DNA of 64,000 nucleotides from Clostridium thermarum. Its GTDB lineage: Bacteria; Bacillota; Clostridia; Clostridiales; Clostridiaceae. Both the position numbers and the translations under genes were made by a program. The first letter of the stretch is position 1. Each line of letters opens with the position of its first letter. Shown piece after piece: positions 8,457-15,314 of the stretch. The stretch covers positions 738,501 to 802,500 of the forward strand of contig NZ_CP040924.1 in NCBI RefSeq assembly GCF_006351925.1, written 5' to 3'. Under the pieces are notes generated by a model. The model did not search any database. It was not told the DNA's origin and saw only the letters and a list, made by a program, of their open reading frames with translations.

Positions 8457-9392
8457 ATGTCAGATATAAATAAGATACTTATAACCGGGAGGCTATACAG
8501 GGAAATAGGGGAGGCATTGGAAAGTAAAATATCAAAGGAAATTTTATGCCTTCCGGAAGATAAGGTGACAGAGAAGGAGCTGCGCTGTGCTGATGCTTAT
8601 GTAGCCTTTAAGCCAACAGATAATTTTGCTTTCTACAACATTAAATGGGTACATGCCTTAGGGGCTGGGGTAGATGGTTTTCTATTTGGACGGCAGTGGA
8701 AGAAGGATGTGCTGCTGACAAGAACAATCTGTTCTTTTGGTAAAAAGATAAGTGAATATTGCCTGAGTTATATACTTTCGGACCTGCAGCATCATAGAGA
8801 ATTTAAGAAAAATCAGCAGGAAAAGCTTTGGAAACAGCTAACTCCTGCGTCTATAGGAAGTCAGACCATACTAATATTGGGGACAGGTGTAATTGGAAGT
8901 GAAGTTGCAAAGAGCCTAAGTTATTTTGGTGCAGAGGTTATAGGTGTATCCCTAAGTGGAAAGACAGTGAATTATTTCAATAGGACTATAAAGTTTAGTG
9001 ATGTACAAGAATATTTAAGTAGGGTGGATTGGCTGATCAATACCTTGCCATTAACAGAGAGTACCCAAGGAATTATAGATGATAATATTTTTAAGTATCT
9101 AAATTCTGCAGGATTTATAAATGTAGGTAGGGGGAGTACGCTAAATGAAAAAGCTTTACTTAAGGCATTAGTCAATAACAATATCAAGATTGCTATTTTA
9201 GATGTGTTTCCCGCTGAGCCTCTTCCACTGGAATCTGAGTTATGGAGTAATTCCAATATAATAATCACGCCGCATATTTCTGCAATAACAGATGTTGATG
9301 AAGCCGTAGAGTGCTTTTTGAATACTTTGACAGGGATAGAAAGTGGGGAAACAAACTTAAAAAATAAAGTTAGTATAAAAAAGGGATATTAA
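8457..9392 (+). CDS. D-isomer-specific 2-hydroxyacid dehydrogenase family protein
   Basis: A 311-residue NAD(P)-dependent oxidoreductase. Seen: the Rossmann motif LILGTGVIGSEVA (about residues 140-152), INTLPLTEST, FINVGRGS with the substrate-region Arg in a usual spot (GRG), and the C-terminal DVFPAEPLP...TPHISA block that carries the catalytic His. Closest to the GhrA-like glyoxylate/hydroxypyruvate reductase branch, but the substrate is not fixed by sequence. Start ATG follows AGGGGGAAG. It is a single gene with its own promoter and an unusually long spacer after it. The His occurs as TPHISA rather than TPHxAG, typical of the short GhrA-like group. Confidence 0.85.
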   Translation: MSDINKILITGRLYREIGEALESKISKEILCLPEDKVTEKELRCADAYVAFKPTDNFAFYNIKWVHALGAGVDGFLFGRQWKKDVLLTRTICSFGKKISEYCLSYILSDLQHHREFKKNQQEKLWKQLTPASIGSQTILILGTGVIGSEVAKSLSYFGAEVIGVSLSGKTVNYFNRTIKFSDVQEYLSRVDWLINTLPLTESTQGIIDDNIFKYLNSAGFINVGRGSTLNEKALLKALVNNNIKIAILDVFPAEPLPLESELWSNSNIIITPHISAITDVDEAVECFLNTLTGIESGETNLKNKVSIKKGY

Positions 9393-9507
9393 TTTATGTT
9401 ATGACCTTATCAGTGCTTATATCCATATTAACAATAAGCTGTTTACTGAGGAGACAAGTAATATATGCTATTTATAAGTTAGCAGGACAGCGGAGAAAAA
9501 TCTTCCT

Positions 9508-9540
9508 CAATTACTCATTCCTCACTGCTCATTACTCATT
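9508..9540. repeat. Dispersed CATTACTCATT-type repeat
   Basis: CAATTACTCATTCC begins an imperfect internal repeat (ACTCATT appears twice, with a further CTGCTCATT). A similar copy occurs in inverted orientation at 57472-57497. It forms part of the 9393-9639 spacer, where the only open frame has no ribosome site. Confidence 0.5.
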
Positions 9541-9541
9541 T

Positions 9542-9572
9542 AGAAAATTGCGTTGTGACGCAATTTTCTTTT
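9542..9572 (+). terminator. Hairpin terminator of the GCAATTTTCTT family
   Basis: AGAAAATTGCG (9542-9552) pairs perfectly with CGCAATTTTCT (9559-9569), then TTT. Closely similar hairpins occur at 22312 and in part at 13559. Confidence 0.7.
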
Positions 9573-9639
9573 ATGTTTTACTAAAAATATGATATTATGC
9601 AAATGATATTATAAAAAGCATAATTAAGGAGAAAAGAAA

Positions 9640-10551
9640 GTGAAGGAACAGTTAAAAGAATTCTGTAAAACTTTAAACATTGAATATATAGGAATTGCAC
9701 CGCCGGGACCCTATTATGAATTCGAAAAGATATGGAAGAATAAAATTGAAAAGGGACATGTATGTGGTTTTGAGGAGATGGATATAGAAAAGAGGGTATA
9801 TCCTGAGATTACTCTTCCGGGGGTAAAGTCTGTCATTGTATGCCTATTCCCATACTTTGTTGGCCACAAAGAAGAGGCGAATATATCCAAATATACCTTT
9901 GGAAGAGATTATCATATCATTGCAAGAGAAAAGCTTGAAAAAATAGCGGAGTTTCTCGTGGATAAGATAGAAGGGTTTAAATATAAGGTTTTTTCCGATA
10001 CAGGACCGCTGGCAGATAGGTATTTAGCACATCAGGCGGGACTTGGTTTTTTCGGGATTAATGGCCATATAATAACTGATAAATATGGGTCCTATGTTTT
10101 TATAGGTTATATATTAAATAACTATCCCTTTGAACCAGATAAACCGCAGGACAGAACCTGCTATCAATGTTTTACCTGTGTAAAAAAGTGTCCCGGATGT
10201 GCTGTACTTGGAGATTTTACAATTGATCCCTTAAGATGTAAGTCCTATATAACACAGAAGAAGAGAGAACTTTCTGAGAGAGACATTGAAATATTAAAAA
10301 AGCACAAACTTGTGTGGGGATGTGATGTTTGTCAGGATGTTTGTCCACATAATAAGAAGGTAGCAGAAACAATACTGGATGAATTTAAAGAGGATTTAAA
10401 ATTTAACATTGATTATGAAGAGCTTATGAGCATATCTAATAAGGAGTTTATCAGAAGATATAGGGATAGAGCATACAGTTGGCAGGGAAAAGCGGTTATT
10501 ACAAGAAATTATGAGATAATCAAAAATATGTACGATGAAGACAAAGATTAA
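9640..10551 (+). CDS. queG: Epoxyqueuosine reductase
   Basis: A 303-residue cobalamin-dependent iron-sulfur enzyme catalysing the last step of queuosine biosynthesis, epoxyqueuosine to queuosine in tRNA. Seen: N-terminal YIGIAPPGPYYEF, the FSDTGPLADR cobalamin-region block (catalytic Asp), GFFGINGHIITDKYGS, and two ferredoxin-type clusters CYQCFTCVKKCP and CDVCQDVCPHN. The C-terminal HEAT-like extension found in some homologues is absent, which fits the shorter form. Start is GTG at 9640 preceded by AAGGAGAAAAGAAA. No other queuosine genes are adjacent. Confidence 0.92.
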   Translation: MKEQLKEFCKTLNIEYIGIAPPGPYYEFEKIWKNKIEKGHVCGFEEMDIEKRVYPEITLPGVKSVIVCLFPYFVGHKEEANISKYTFGRDYHIIAREKLEKIAEFLVDKIEGFKYKVFSDTGPLADRYLAHQAGLGFFGINGHIITDKYGSYVFIGYILNNYPFEPDKPQDRTCYQCFTCVKKCPGCAVLGDFTIDPLRCKSYITQKKRELSERDIEILKKHKLVWGCDVCQDVCPHNKKVAETILDEFKEDLKFNIDYEELMSISNKEFIRRYRDRAYSWQGKAVITRNYEIIKNMYDEDKD

Positions 10552-10728
10552 ATCATTAAGAGATATAATGAAACAAAATATCTACAGAAAATTAATATTA
10601 TTAAATGAGTAAGTGTCATGTAAGTAAATAATAACTGGATTAAATGCAAATAATATGGTATAGTTCAATTATATATATTTTGCATATATATAATTTGGTT
10701 TACCCGTATTATGGAAGGTGGAAAATAG

Positions 10729-11562
10729 ATGGCTATAAAAATTGTTGCCGATAGCAGCTGCGATTTAACTGCTGAAATGAAGGCCGAAATGAAAGTGGAT
10801 TTGGCGCCTCTAGTACTATACTTAAAGGACAAGGCATATGTGGATGATGAAAATCTAGATGTACAGCAATATATACAGGATATGGCCCAGTGCGAAGAAT
10901 CACCAAAGACTGCGTGCCCATCCCCTGAGGACTATATTAAAAAATATGAAGGTGATGAAAGTGTTTTTGTAGTAACCCTATCTTCTAAACTCAGTGGTTC
11001 CTATAACAGTGCTGTATTGGCAAAAAATATTTTTTTAGAGGAAATAGGTAATAAATTTATTCATGTCTTTGATTCACTAAGCGCTTCAGTAGGGGAGACT
11101 TTGGTGGCCCGTAAGATACATGAACTTTCAAAGCATAATATAAGTGATTTGGAGATAGTAGATAAAGTCTCAAGCTATATAAAAGAAATGAAGACTTTTT
11201 TCTTACTGGAAAGCTTAGAACACTTAGCAAAGGCTGGCAGGCTGAGTCCTCTAGTTGCAAAGGTAGCTTCTGTGTTTTCAATAAAGCCTATAATGTGTGG
11301 CGATGAAGGATCAATAAAGCTCTTTGAGAAAGTAAGGGGCTATAAGAAGGCATTTATGAGATTAGTTGAAACAATAGGTGAGAAGGGCAAGGATTTTGAG
11401 GATAAAGTATTAGGCATAGCTCACTGCAATTGTCTGGACAAAGCCCTGCAGTTTAAAGAAGAGGTATTAAAGAGATACAACTTTAAGGATATAATTATTG
11501 TTGAAATGGGAGGCTTATCTTCTACCTATGCTGATGAGGGAGGAATAGTAATAGCTTTCTAA
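10729..11562 (+). CDS. DegV family fatty-acid-binding protein
   Basis: A 277-residue cytoplasmic DegV-fold protein. Seen: KIVADSSCDLTAEM at the N-terminus (family DSxCDL), VFVVTLSSKLSGSYNSA (SSxLSGTYNSA-type lipid-carboxylate binding loop), LESLEHLAKAGRLS (LxxLxxGGRI-like) and the C-terminal EMGGLSSTYADEGG-like GP/G block. Family members (FakB) present fatty acids to the FakA kinase. FakA is not nearby, so the link is by family only. Start ATG follows GGAAGGTGG. The following gene starts 25 bases after its stop, suggesting co-transcription. Confidence 0.9.
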   Translation: MAIKIVADSSCDLTAEMKAEMKVDLAPLVLYLKDKAYVDDENLDVQQYIQDMAQCEESPKTACPSPEDYIKKYEGDESVFVVTLSSKLSGSYNSAVLAKNIFLEEIGNKFIHVFDSLSASVGETLVARKIHELSKHNISDLEIVDKVSSYIKEMKTFFLLESLEHLAKAGRLSPLVAKVASVFSIKPIMCGDEGSIKLFEKVRGYKKAFMRLVETIGEKGKDFEDKVLGIAHCNCLDKALQFKEEVLKRYNFKDIIIVEMGGLSSTYADEGGIVIAF

Positions 11563-11586
11563 ATTAGTATTGTAAGAGGTTTATAT

Positions 11587-11991
11587 ATGGCATATTTAAA
11601 TATTTCCTTGACTGAAGCGATAGGTTTTATTGATAAAAATATAAATTACAACCGAGATAGAATAAAAAGTATAAAACTTATAAACGGAAGCCAGACCGAA
11701 ATTACTGTAAGTGTGGGAAAGTTCTTCCCGGATATGAAGGTAGTGGTGGCCTTTAATGGATATAGAGACGGAAGACTTTATTTCAATATAATAACAAAGG
11801 GTGGAATAAAGATTCTTATGGGACTTATGAATGAGTTGGGGGGCAAGAACCTTAATGATTACATAAGGCTGGAAAAAGATATGGTACAGGTCGATGTTAA
11901 TAAATTTACTGGTGACAATTTTAAGGATGTAAAAGTACGGGATATAAGTATGTCAGGAGAGCAAATTTATGTAACAATTGACTTTAATTAA
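11587..11991 (+). CDS. Protein of unknown function, 134 residues
   Basis: Not recognised. A predicted soluble alpha/beta protein with alternating hydrophobic strands (QTEITVSVGKFFPDMKVVVAF, DGRLYFNIITKGGIKIL) and no signal or membrane segment. AGAGG precedes the ATG by a usable distance. It lies 25 bases after the DegV gene and shares its terminator, so it is probably the second gene of a two-gene unit. Confidence 0.8.
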   Translation: MAYLNISLTEAIGFIDKNINYNRDRIKSIKLINGSQTEITVSVGKFFPDMKVVVAFNGYRDGRLYFNIITKGGIKILMGLMNELGGKNLNDYIRLEKDMVQVDVNKFTGDNFKDVKVRDISMSGEQIYVTIDFN

Positions 11992-12027
11992 AGAAAAGAA
12001 ACCAGCAACTGCTGGTTTCTTTTCTTT
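11990..12027 (+). terminator. Strong terminator overlapping the stop codon
   Basis: A near-perfect long hairpin: AAAGAAAAGAAACCAGCA (11990-12007) with its exact complement at 12010-12027, ending in a T-rich arm. It begins inside the TAA of the upstream gene. Confidence 0.85.
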
Positions 12028-12357
12028 ATGCTGAAGATATCCTGTCTTAAATCTTTGCCTTATAGATGGAGTTTTAATGTGTAATTTGGGGGGGATTTTG
12101 TAGGAAGTATTTATTGATTTAATAATACAATAAAGCATGTAATTTGTCAACAATGATTATCAATAAATAAGTAATGTCGTTATTTGTTTTATATTTTTTA
12201 TACATACAAATGAATATAATTGGATGAAATTCAAAGTATTCTTATAATTATTCAAATATTCGGCCTATAAAGTGTCAACCAGAACGTAACTGCATATATA
12301 AATATTGAACACATAAATTAGGTCTTATGTGAAAAAAACTTATTGGGAGATGTTTAT
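12028..12357. other. AT-rich intergenic region, nothing recognised
   Basis: About 330 bases with no supported gene or RNA. A stretch near 12150 (ATGATTATCAAT) recalls half of a Fur box but is not a full match. GGGAGA near its end is the ribosome site of the next gene. Confidence 0.5.
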
Positions 12358-12669
12358 ATGAGTAATATCCGGATTATGTTTTTTAAGAGAGGATATACTG
12401 AGCCATTATTTACAGCTAAGGACATAAATGAGAGAATAGTAAAAGAACAAAAGGATATATCAACTATTGATTGTGGGTACGAAGACCTAGATACTGAAAA
12501 AGATGCGAAGATCATTGATATGTACCTCAATGCTGACAGGATTGAACTGCGAAACGGACTATACAAGGTTACAGGAAAAAGATTTAAAGCTACAGAACCA
12601 CGAGCCTTGTGGATTGAGGTGGAGTTGTTAGAAACTTGGGAGAGAAAAGTAGTAAGGCAGAGAAAGTAA
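12358..12669 (+). CDS. Protein of unknown function, 103 residues
   Basis: Not recognised. A charged soluble protein (MSNIRIMFFKRGYTEPLF...), with a C-terminal WIEVELLETWERKVVRQRK tail rich in Trp and basic residues. Start: ATG at 12358 follows GGGAGATGTTTAT; a longer form from TTG would swallow that ribosome site. Followed by a terminator, so it is a single-gene unit. Confidence 0.7.
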   Translation: MSNIRIMFFKRGYTEPLFTAKDINERIVKEQKDISTIDCGYEDLDTEKDAKIIDMYLNADRIELRNGLYKVTGKRFKATEPRALWIEVELLETWERKVVRQRK

Positions 12670-12713
12670 TTTCTGTTGATAACCACATAAGATGCTATAT
12701 TGGGTACATTACA

Positions 12714-12745
12714 AAAAAGTCTGGCCGCTGGGCGGTCAGACTTTT
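12714..12745 (+). terminator. Rho-independent terminator
   Basis: AAAGTCTGGCCGC pairs with GCGGTCAGACTTT (one G-U pair), then TT. It is G+C-rich and strong. Confidence 0.85.
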
Positions 12746-12788
12746 GTTATTTTATGAGTTCCCTGTCGGAGTGAATAAGAGAGAAGAG

Positions 12789-12956
12789 CTACTCTTCCTG
12801 GGTATCTTCTTTATCACTTCCTAGGCCGGAAAGCATGGCACTAGCCTTGGTGTGAGTGCTCTTTTTAAATCTCATTTCTATGTTATGAGACACTTCTTCT
12901 GTGTGATACTTATTATTTTTTAGTTTTCTTTCAAGACTTTCTTTACCCTTTTGCAT
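12789..12956 (-). CDS. Small basic protein of unknown function, 55 residues
   Basis: Reads MQKGKESLERKLKNNKYH..., then MRFKKSTHTKASAMLSGLGS and an acidic DKEDTQEE end. It has a basic N-terminal two-thirds and an acidic tail, with no membrane segment. GGAGA ten bases upstream of ATG at 12956 supports translation. It may be a clostridial small spore- or stress-associated protein, but nothing specific is recognised. Confidence 0.55.
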   Translation of the reverse strand: MQKGKESLERKLKNNKYHTEEVSHNIEMRFKKSTHTKASAMLSGLGSDKEDTQEE

Positions 12957-13030
12957 AATTTACAGTCTCCTTTTTTAGTTATTTAAATAGATGAAACTTT
13001 AATATGATGTTTTCTGAAATTATCTTTCAT

Positions 13031-13261
13031 TTACAAGAAAGTATTTCCTGAGTTTGCGAAGCTATCATTGCTTACTTTATTATCTTTAGATTTGTTTATC
13101 TTGTTATGTGGAAAAAGCTCTCCAGGTTTATCATAAGCACCTTCAGAATCTACCGTGAGGTTAGAGGATGAAGAGGCAGCAAAATCACCAGTGGTGACCG
13201 GTCCGGCAGCAAGCTTATCCCTGGTATTGGATATTGTATTTTTCCTTCTATATTCTGGCAC
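13031..13261 (-). CDS. Small hydrophilic protein of unknown function
   Basis: About 76 residues, very rich in Ser, Asn, Lys and Asp (FAASSSSNLTVDSEGAYDKPG...), probably disordered. Start: GTG at 13261 is preceded by GGAGGTGTTTCC, an ideal ribosome site. An in-frame extension to TTG at 13381 lacks one and is rejected. No family recognised. Confidence 0.5.
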   Translation of the reverse strand: MPEYRRKNTISNTRDKLAAGPVTTGDFAASSSSNLTVDSEGAYDKPGELFPHNKINKSKDNKVSNDSFANSGNTFL

Positions 13262-13409
13262 GGAAACACCTCCATATTTGCTTTCTTCATTGTCAGTTTC
13301 TCCAACATCAATTTTAAATATTCCTTTTTTATTTAAGCTGCTAATTGAGAATGGGGGAATAAAAAAATCATGGTGACACAACCTAAGTGTATAGTATCAA
13401 TATAAAGAA

Positions 13410-13570
13410 ATTGCAAAGCAAAATATTCATCACGGAACACGCAGAAGACGCTGAATTACGCTGAAGGGATTTTATTTTTGCTTTATTTGCAGGTTTTGTT
13501 TAACAATATAATTTTCCATGTCATCAGTGTTCTCCGTAGATTCCGTGTTTTATTTTTATTGCTTCGCAAT
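13410..13570. repeat. MITE-like element with nested inverted repeats
   Basis: A 161-base non-coding unit between two small genes. Outer ends: ATTGCAAAGCAA (13410-13421) against TTGCTTCGCAAT (13559-13570), imperfectly complementary. Inner ends: CACGGAACACGCAG (13431-13444) against GTTCTCCGTAGATTCCGTG (13529-13547), partly complementary. The sequence CACGGAACAC...GACGCTGAATTACGCTGAAG differs in composition from the surroundings. No open frame of note. Non-autonomous transposable or REP-like origin is inference. Confidence 0.45.
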
Positions 13571-13605
13571 TTTCTTCTATTATAACAACGTTAGGAGGTA
13601 AGACC

Positions 13606-13755
13606 ATGACAACAAAAGGACAATTTTCAAAAAAGATGCTTGCAGATATAAATCTTAGAGAGGTACGACAAGGAGTATTCGAAAATATTGGTCCTGTTCA
13701 AAATAATAGGCCAAAGAATGCACCGGTGCACAGAAATAAGAGAGAAACACAATAG
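13606..13755 (+). CDS. Small basic protein of unknown function, 49 residues
   Basis: Reads MTTKGQFSKKMLADINLREVR and ends VHRNKRETQ. Basic and soluble. TAGGAGGTAAGACC before the ATG is a strong ribosome site, and a terminator follows at 13763. Likely a genuine small clostridial gene; function unknown. Confidence 0.6.
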   Translation: MTTKGQFSKKMLADINLREVRQGVFENIGPVQNNRPKNAPVHRNKRETQ

Positions 13756-13762
13756 ATATCAA

Positions 13763-13794
13763 AAAACTCGGAGGATAGTGACCTCCGAGTTTTT
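13763..13794 (+). terminator. Rho-independent terminator
   Basis: AAAACTCGGAGG pairs with CCTCCGAGTTTT across a 7-base loop, ending in T residues. Confidence 0.85.
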
Positions 13795-13805
13795 GGCTTT
13801 ATGCA

Positions 13806-14015
13806 TTATAATATAGTCAAGGGGTCAGTATAAGCTAGTCCTAAACTTTCTGCTACGGGCTTACATGTTATATGGCCATTATAGGTGTTAAGACCAAGAA
13901 GCAAGGCGGGATCTTCTCTTAGAGCATTTTTTATACCTTTATTGACTAGCTTAATTAAGTATGGCAGTGTTGCCGCTTCCAGACCTATAGTTGAGGTTCT
14001 GGGAATTGCCTGCAT
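13806..14015 (-). pseudogene. ald: Alanine dehydrogenase, C-terminal remnant
   Basis: About 70 residues match the end of alanine dehydrogenase: AIPRTSTIGLEAATLPYLIKL, then EDPALLLGLNTYNGHIT and VAESLGLAYTD before a stop. The whole NAD-binding and catalytic part is missing. Similarity stops abruptly at about 14012, where sequence on the opposite strand resembles another protein. No ribosome site precedes the remaining frame. It is a decayed or rearranged gene end. Confidence 0.8.
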
Positions 14016-14136
14016 TACAAATATGGCAAGGGGAATACAGAAGGTGAAGCATTCTCATGAAAGAGTAGAGGAAACTGCCCCAAAAGCATCAAAGGATTTA
14101 TGCAACATGGTTGCTGGTATAATAGAAAACTTATAG
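14016..14136 (+). pseudogene. Possible C-terminal remnant of an M20-type peptidase
   Basis: The plus-strand frame ending at 14136 reads ITNMARGIQKVKHSHERVE and then LCNMVAGIIENL. The G...K.HSxHERV pattern near a C-terminus, followed by a hydrophobic helix, resembles PepT/M20 metallopeptidases. The upstream part of the same frame is only antisense to the alanine dehydrogenase remnant. The assignment is tentative; the abrupt junction is what is seen directly. Confidence 0.35.
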
Positions 14137-14163
14137 TATTCAACAATTATTGATAAAAAAGTA

Positions 14164-14208
14164 AACTAATAAAGCTTTATCTATGAAGGATAGCTTTATT
14201 AGTTTTTT
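14164..14208. terminator. Bidirectional terminator
   Basis: A perfect 13-bp stem AACTAATAAAGCT (14164-14176 and 14192-14204), then TTTT on the plus strand. It also lies just past the stop of the minus-strand exonuclease gene and leads into a T-rich run in that direction. Confidence 0.75.
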
Positions 14209-14210
14209 AT

Positions 14211-14984
14211 TTACTTAGAGTTTGGATTTTCTGAAATTTGGAATTGATTAGTTTTTCCCATCATATAAGCTAACTTAATGATTATAATTTCTTCCTCAGA
14301 CATTTTTCTGCTAAACATTTTCTCCATCTGATTTATTAAAGCTTCACTATCCAGATATTTTTTTCCTGCTGAAGACCGGCTGCTGAGTTTAGGATTATTT
14401 GTATTATAAAGCTTGGGCTTTATTTTATCACTATATACTCTTTTGAAAATTTCTGCTGTAAAGTAAGCATCGCTGTAGGCATCGTGAAACTCGTTATTAT
14501 GAGGAATGCCAAGCAACTCTACAGTGCTTTTTAAACCTATATTAGTACCCTTTTCACAACTAAGCAGTTTTGACATATAAGATTGTAGATTTATATATTT
14601 TCTGGGAATTGAGCTTATATTTAAACCATGAAATTCAGCATTTCTAAAAAGCTCCCTCATATCCGCTGTACCCCAAACACAAAGGATGGTATTCCTGTCG
14701 TCTACCAGACCAATAAATTCCTCGAAGACCTCCTTAAAACTTTTTGCTGTATTTAAGTTGTTACGGGTTATACCTGTCATCTCCTTAATAAAAGGATGGA
14801 GCTTCGTGAATATTTGAGGTTTCACTAATCTATCCAAAGTAGCGATAGTCTCTAAGTTGTCATTTAGCTTCACTGCCCCAACTTGAATAATTTCAAAGGG
14901 ACATTGTAAAGAAGCTTCGTTTGTATCTGGTAATTTATTATTATAGGCTTGGTTAAACTCCAAATCAAATACTATGTAACTCAT
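14211..14984 (-). CDS. DnaQ-like 3'-5' exonuclease (DEDDh family)
   Basis: A 257-residue protein. Seen: Exo I MSYIVFDLEFNQAY (Asp7, Glu9), IQVGAVKL, an Exo II region around KEVFEEFIGLVDD/CVWGTADMREL, and Exo III FHDAYSDAYFTAEIF with the general-base His and metal-binding Asp. It resembles KapD/sporulation-inhibitor-type exonucleases; substrate (RNA or DNA) is not set by sequence. A C-terminal extension of about 70 residues (KKYLDSEALINQMEKMFSRKMSEEE) is helical. Start ATG follows GAGGAAAAATT. Confidence 0.85.
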   Translation of the reverse strand: MSYIVFDLEFNQAYNNKLPDTNEASLQCPFEIIQVGAVKLNDNLETIATLDRLVKPQIFTKLHPFIKEMTGITRNNLNTAKSFKEVFEEFIGLVDDRNTILCVWGTADMRELFRNAEFHGLNISSIPRKYINLQSYMSKLLSCEKGTNIGLKSTVELLGIPHNNEFHDAYSDAYFTAEIFKRVYSDKIKPKLYNTNNPKLSSRSSAGKKYLDSEALINQMEKMFSRKMSEEEIIIIKLAYMMGKTNQFQISENPNSK

Positions 14985-15212
14985 AATTTTTCCTCACAAT
15001 GTAACTTATATTATTTATTATTGCCCAACATTAACAAAAAAGCCTTTACCCTTAATATTATATAAAACTTTTACGCAAACTTCGAACATTTATATATACA
15101 TTATACATCTTATTGTAAGAAAAAATTAAGAATTTTGGAACCTTATTTGTAAATATATTCACTTAAAATATATTATGAGAAATTTTTGAGAGATATATGG
15201 GGAGGAAATAAA
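14985..15212. other. AT-rich intergenic region
   Basis: No gene or RNA recognised. A possible promoter (TTGTAA, 18-base spacer, TATTAT) near 15148-15177 faces the tiny open frame at 15213. Confidence 0.4.
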
Positions 15213-15242
15213 ATGAAACCAACAGCTAATAGTCTTTTGTGA
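15213..15242 (+). CDS. Nine-codon open frame with a strong ribosome site
   Basis: ATG AAA CCA ... TGA encodes MKPTANSLL and is preceded by GGGGAGGAAATAAA, as good a ribosome site as any in the window. It ends 11 bases before a perfect 19-bp hairpin. It may be a real micropeptide, a leader, or the leftover start of a deleted gene. Expression is unproven. Confidence 0.25.
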   Translation: MKPTANSLL

Positions 15243-15253
15243 AATAGGAAATG

Positions 15254-15314
15254 AATAATAAAGCTATCCACACAAAAAGCCAACTTGGATTTTAATGTGG
15301 ATAGCTTTATTATT
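15254..15314. terminator. Perfect 19-bp hairpin between convergent units
   Basis: AATAATAAAGCTATCCACA (15254-15272) is exactly complementary to 15296-15314 around a 23-base loop. It sits at the 3' end of the minus-strand histidine kinase gene. The arm TAAAGCTATCC recurs in the terminator at 14164-14208. Confidence 0.6.

Noticed and set aside
9401-9592. 63-codon plus-strand open frame after the 2-hydroxyacid dehydrogenase
   Set aside because: No ribosome site, runs through the dispersed repeat and the terminator hairpin, and the sequence is not protein-like.
12140-12165. Possible Fur box in the 12.1-kb spacer
   Set aside because: Only about half of the consensus matches, and the downstream gene has no link to iron.
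12354-12686. 110-codon minus-strand frame antisense to the 103-residue gene
   Set aside because: The plus-strand gene has the ribosome site and terminator; the antisense frame has neither.
13262-13381. N-terminal extension of the small minus-strand protein to TTG at 13381
   Set aside because: No ribosome site at 13381, while GTG at 13261 has an ideal one.
13885-14136. 83-codon plus-strand frame as an intact gene
   Set aside because: Its first half is antisense to the clear alanine dehydrogenase remnant; only the last 40 codons look protein-like.
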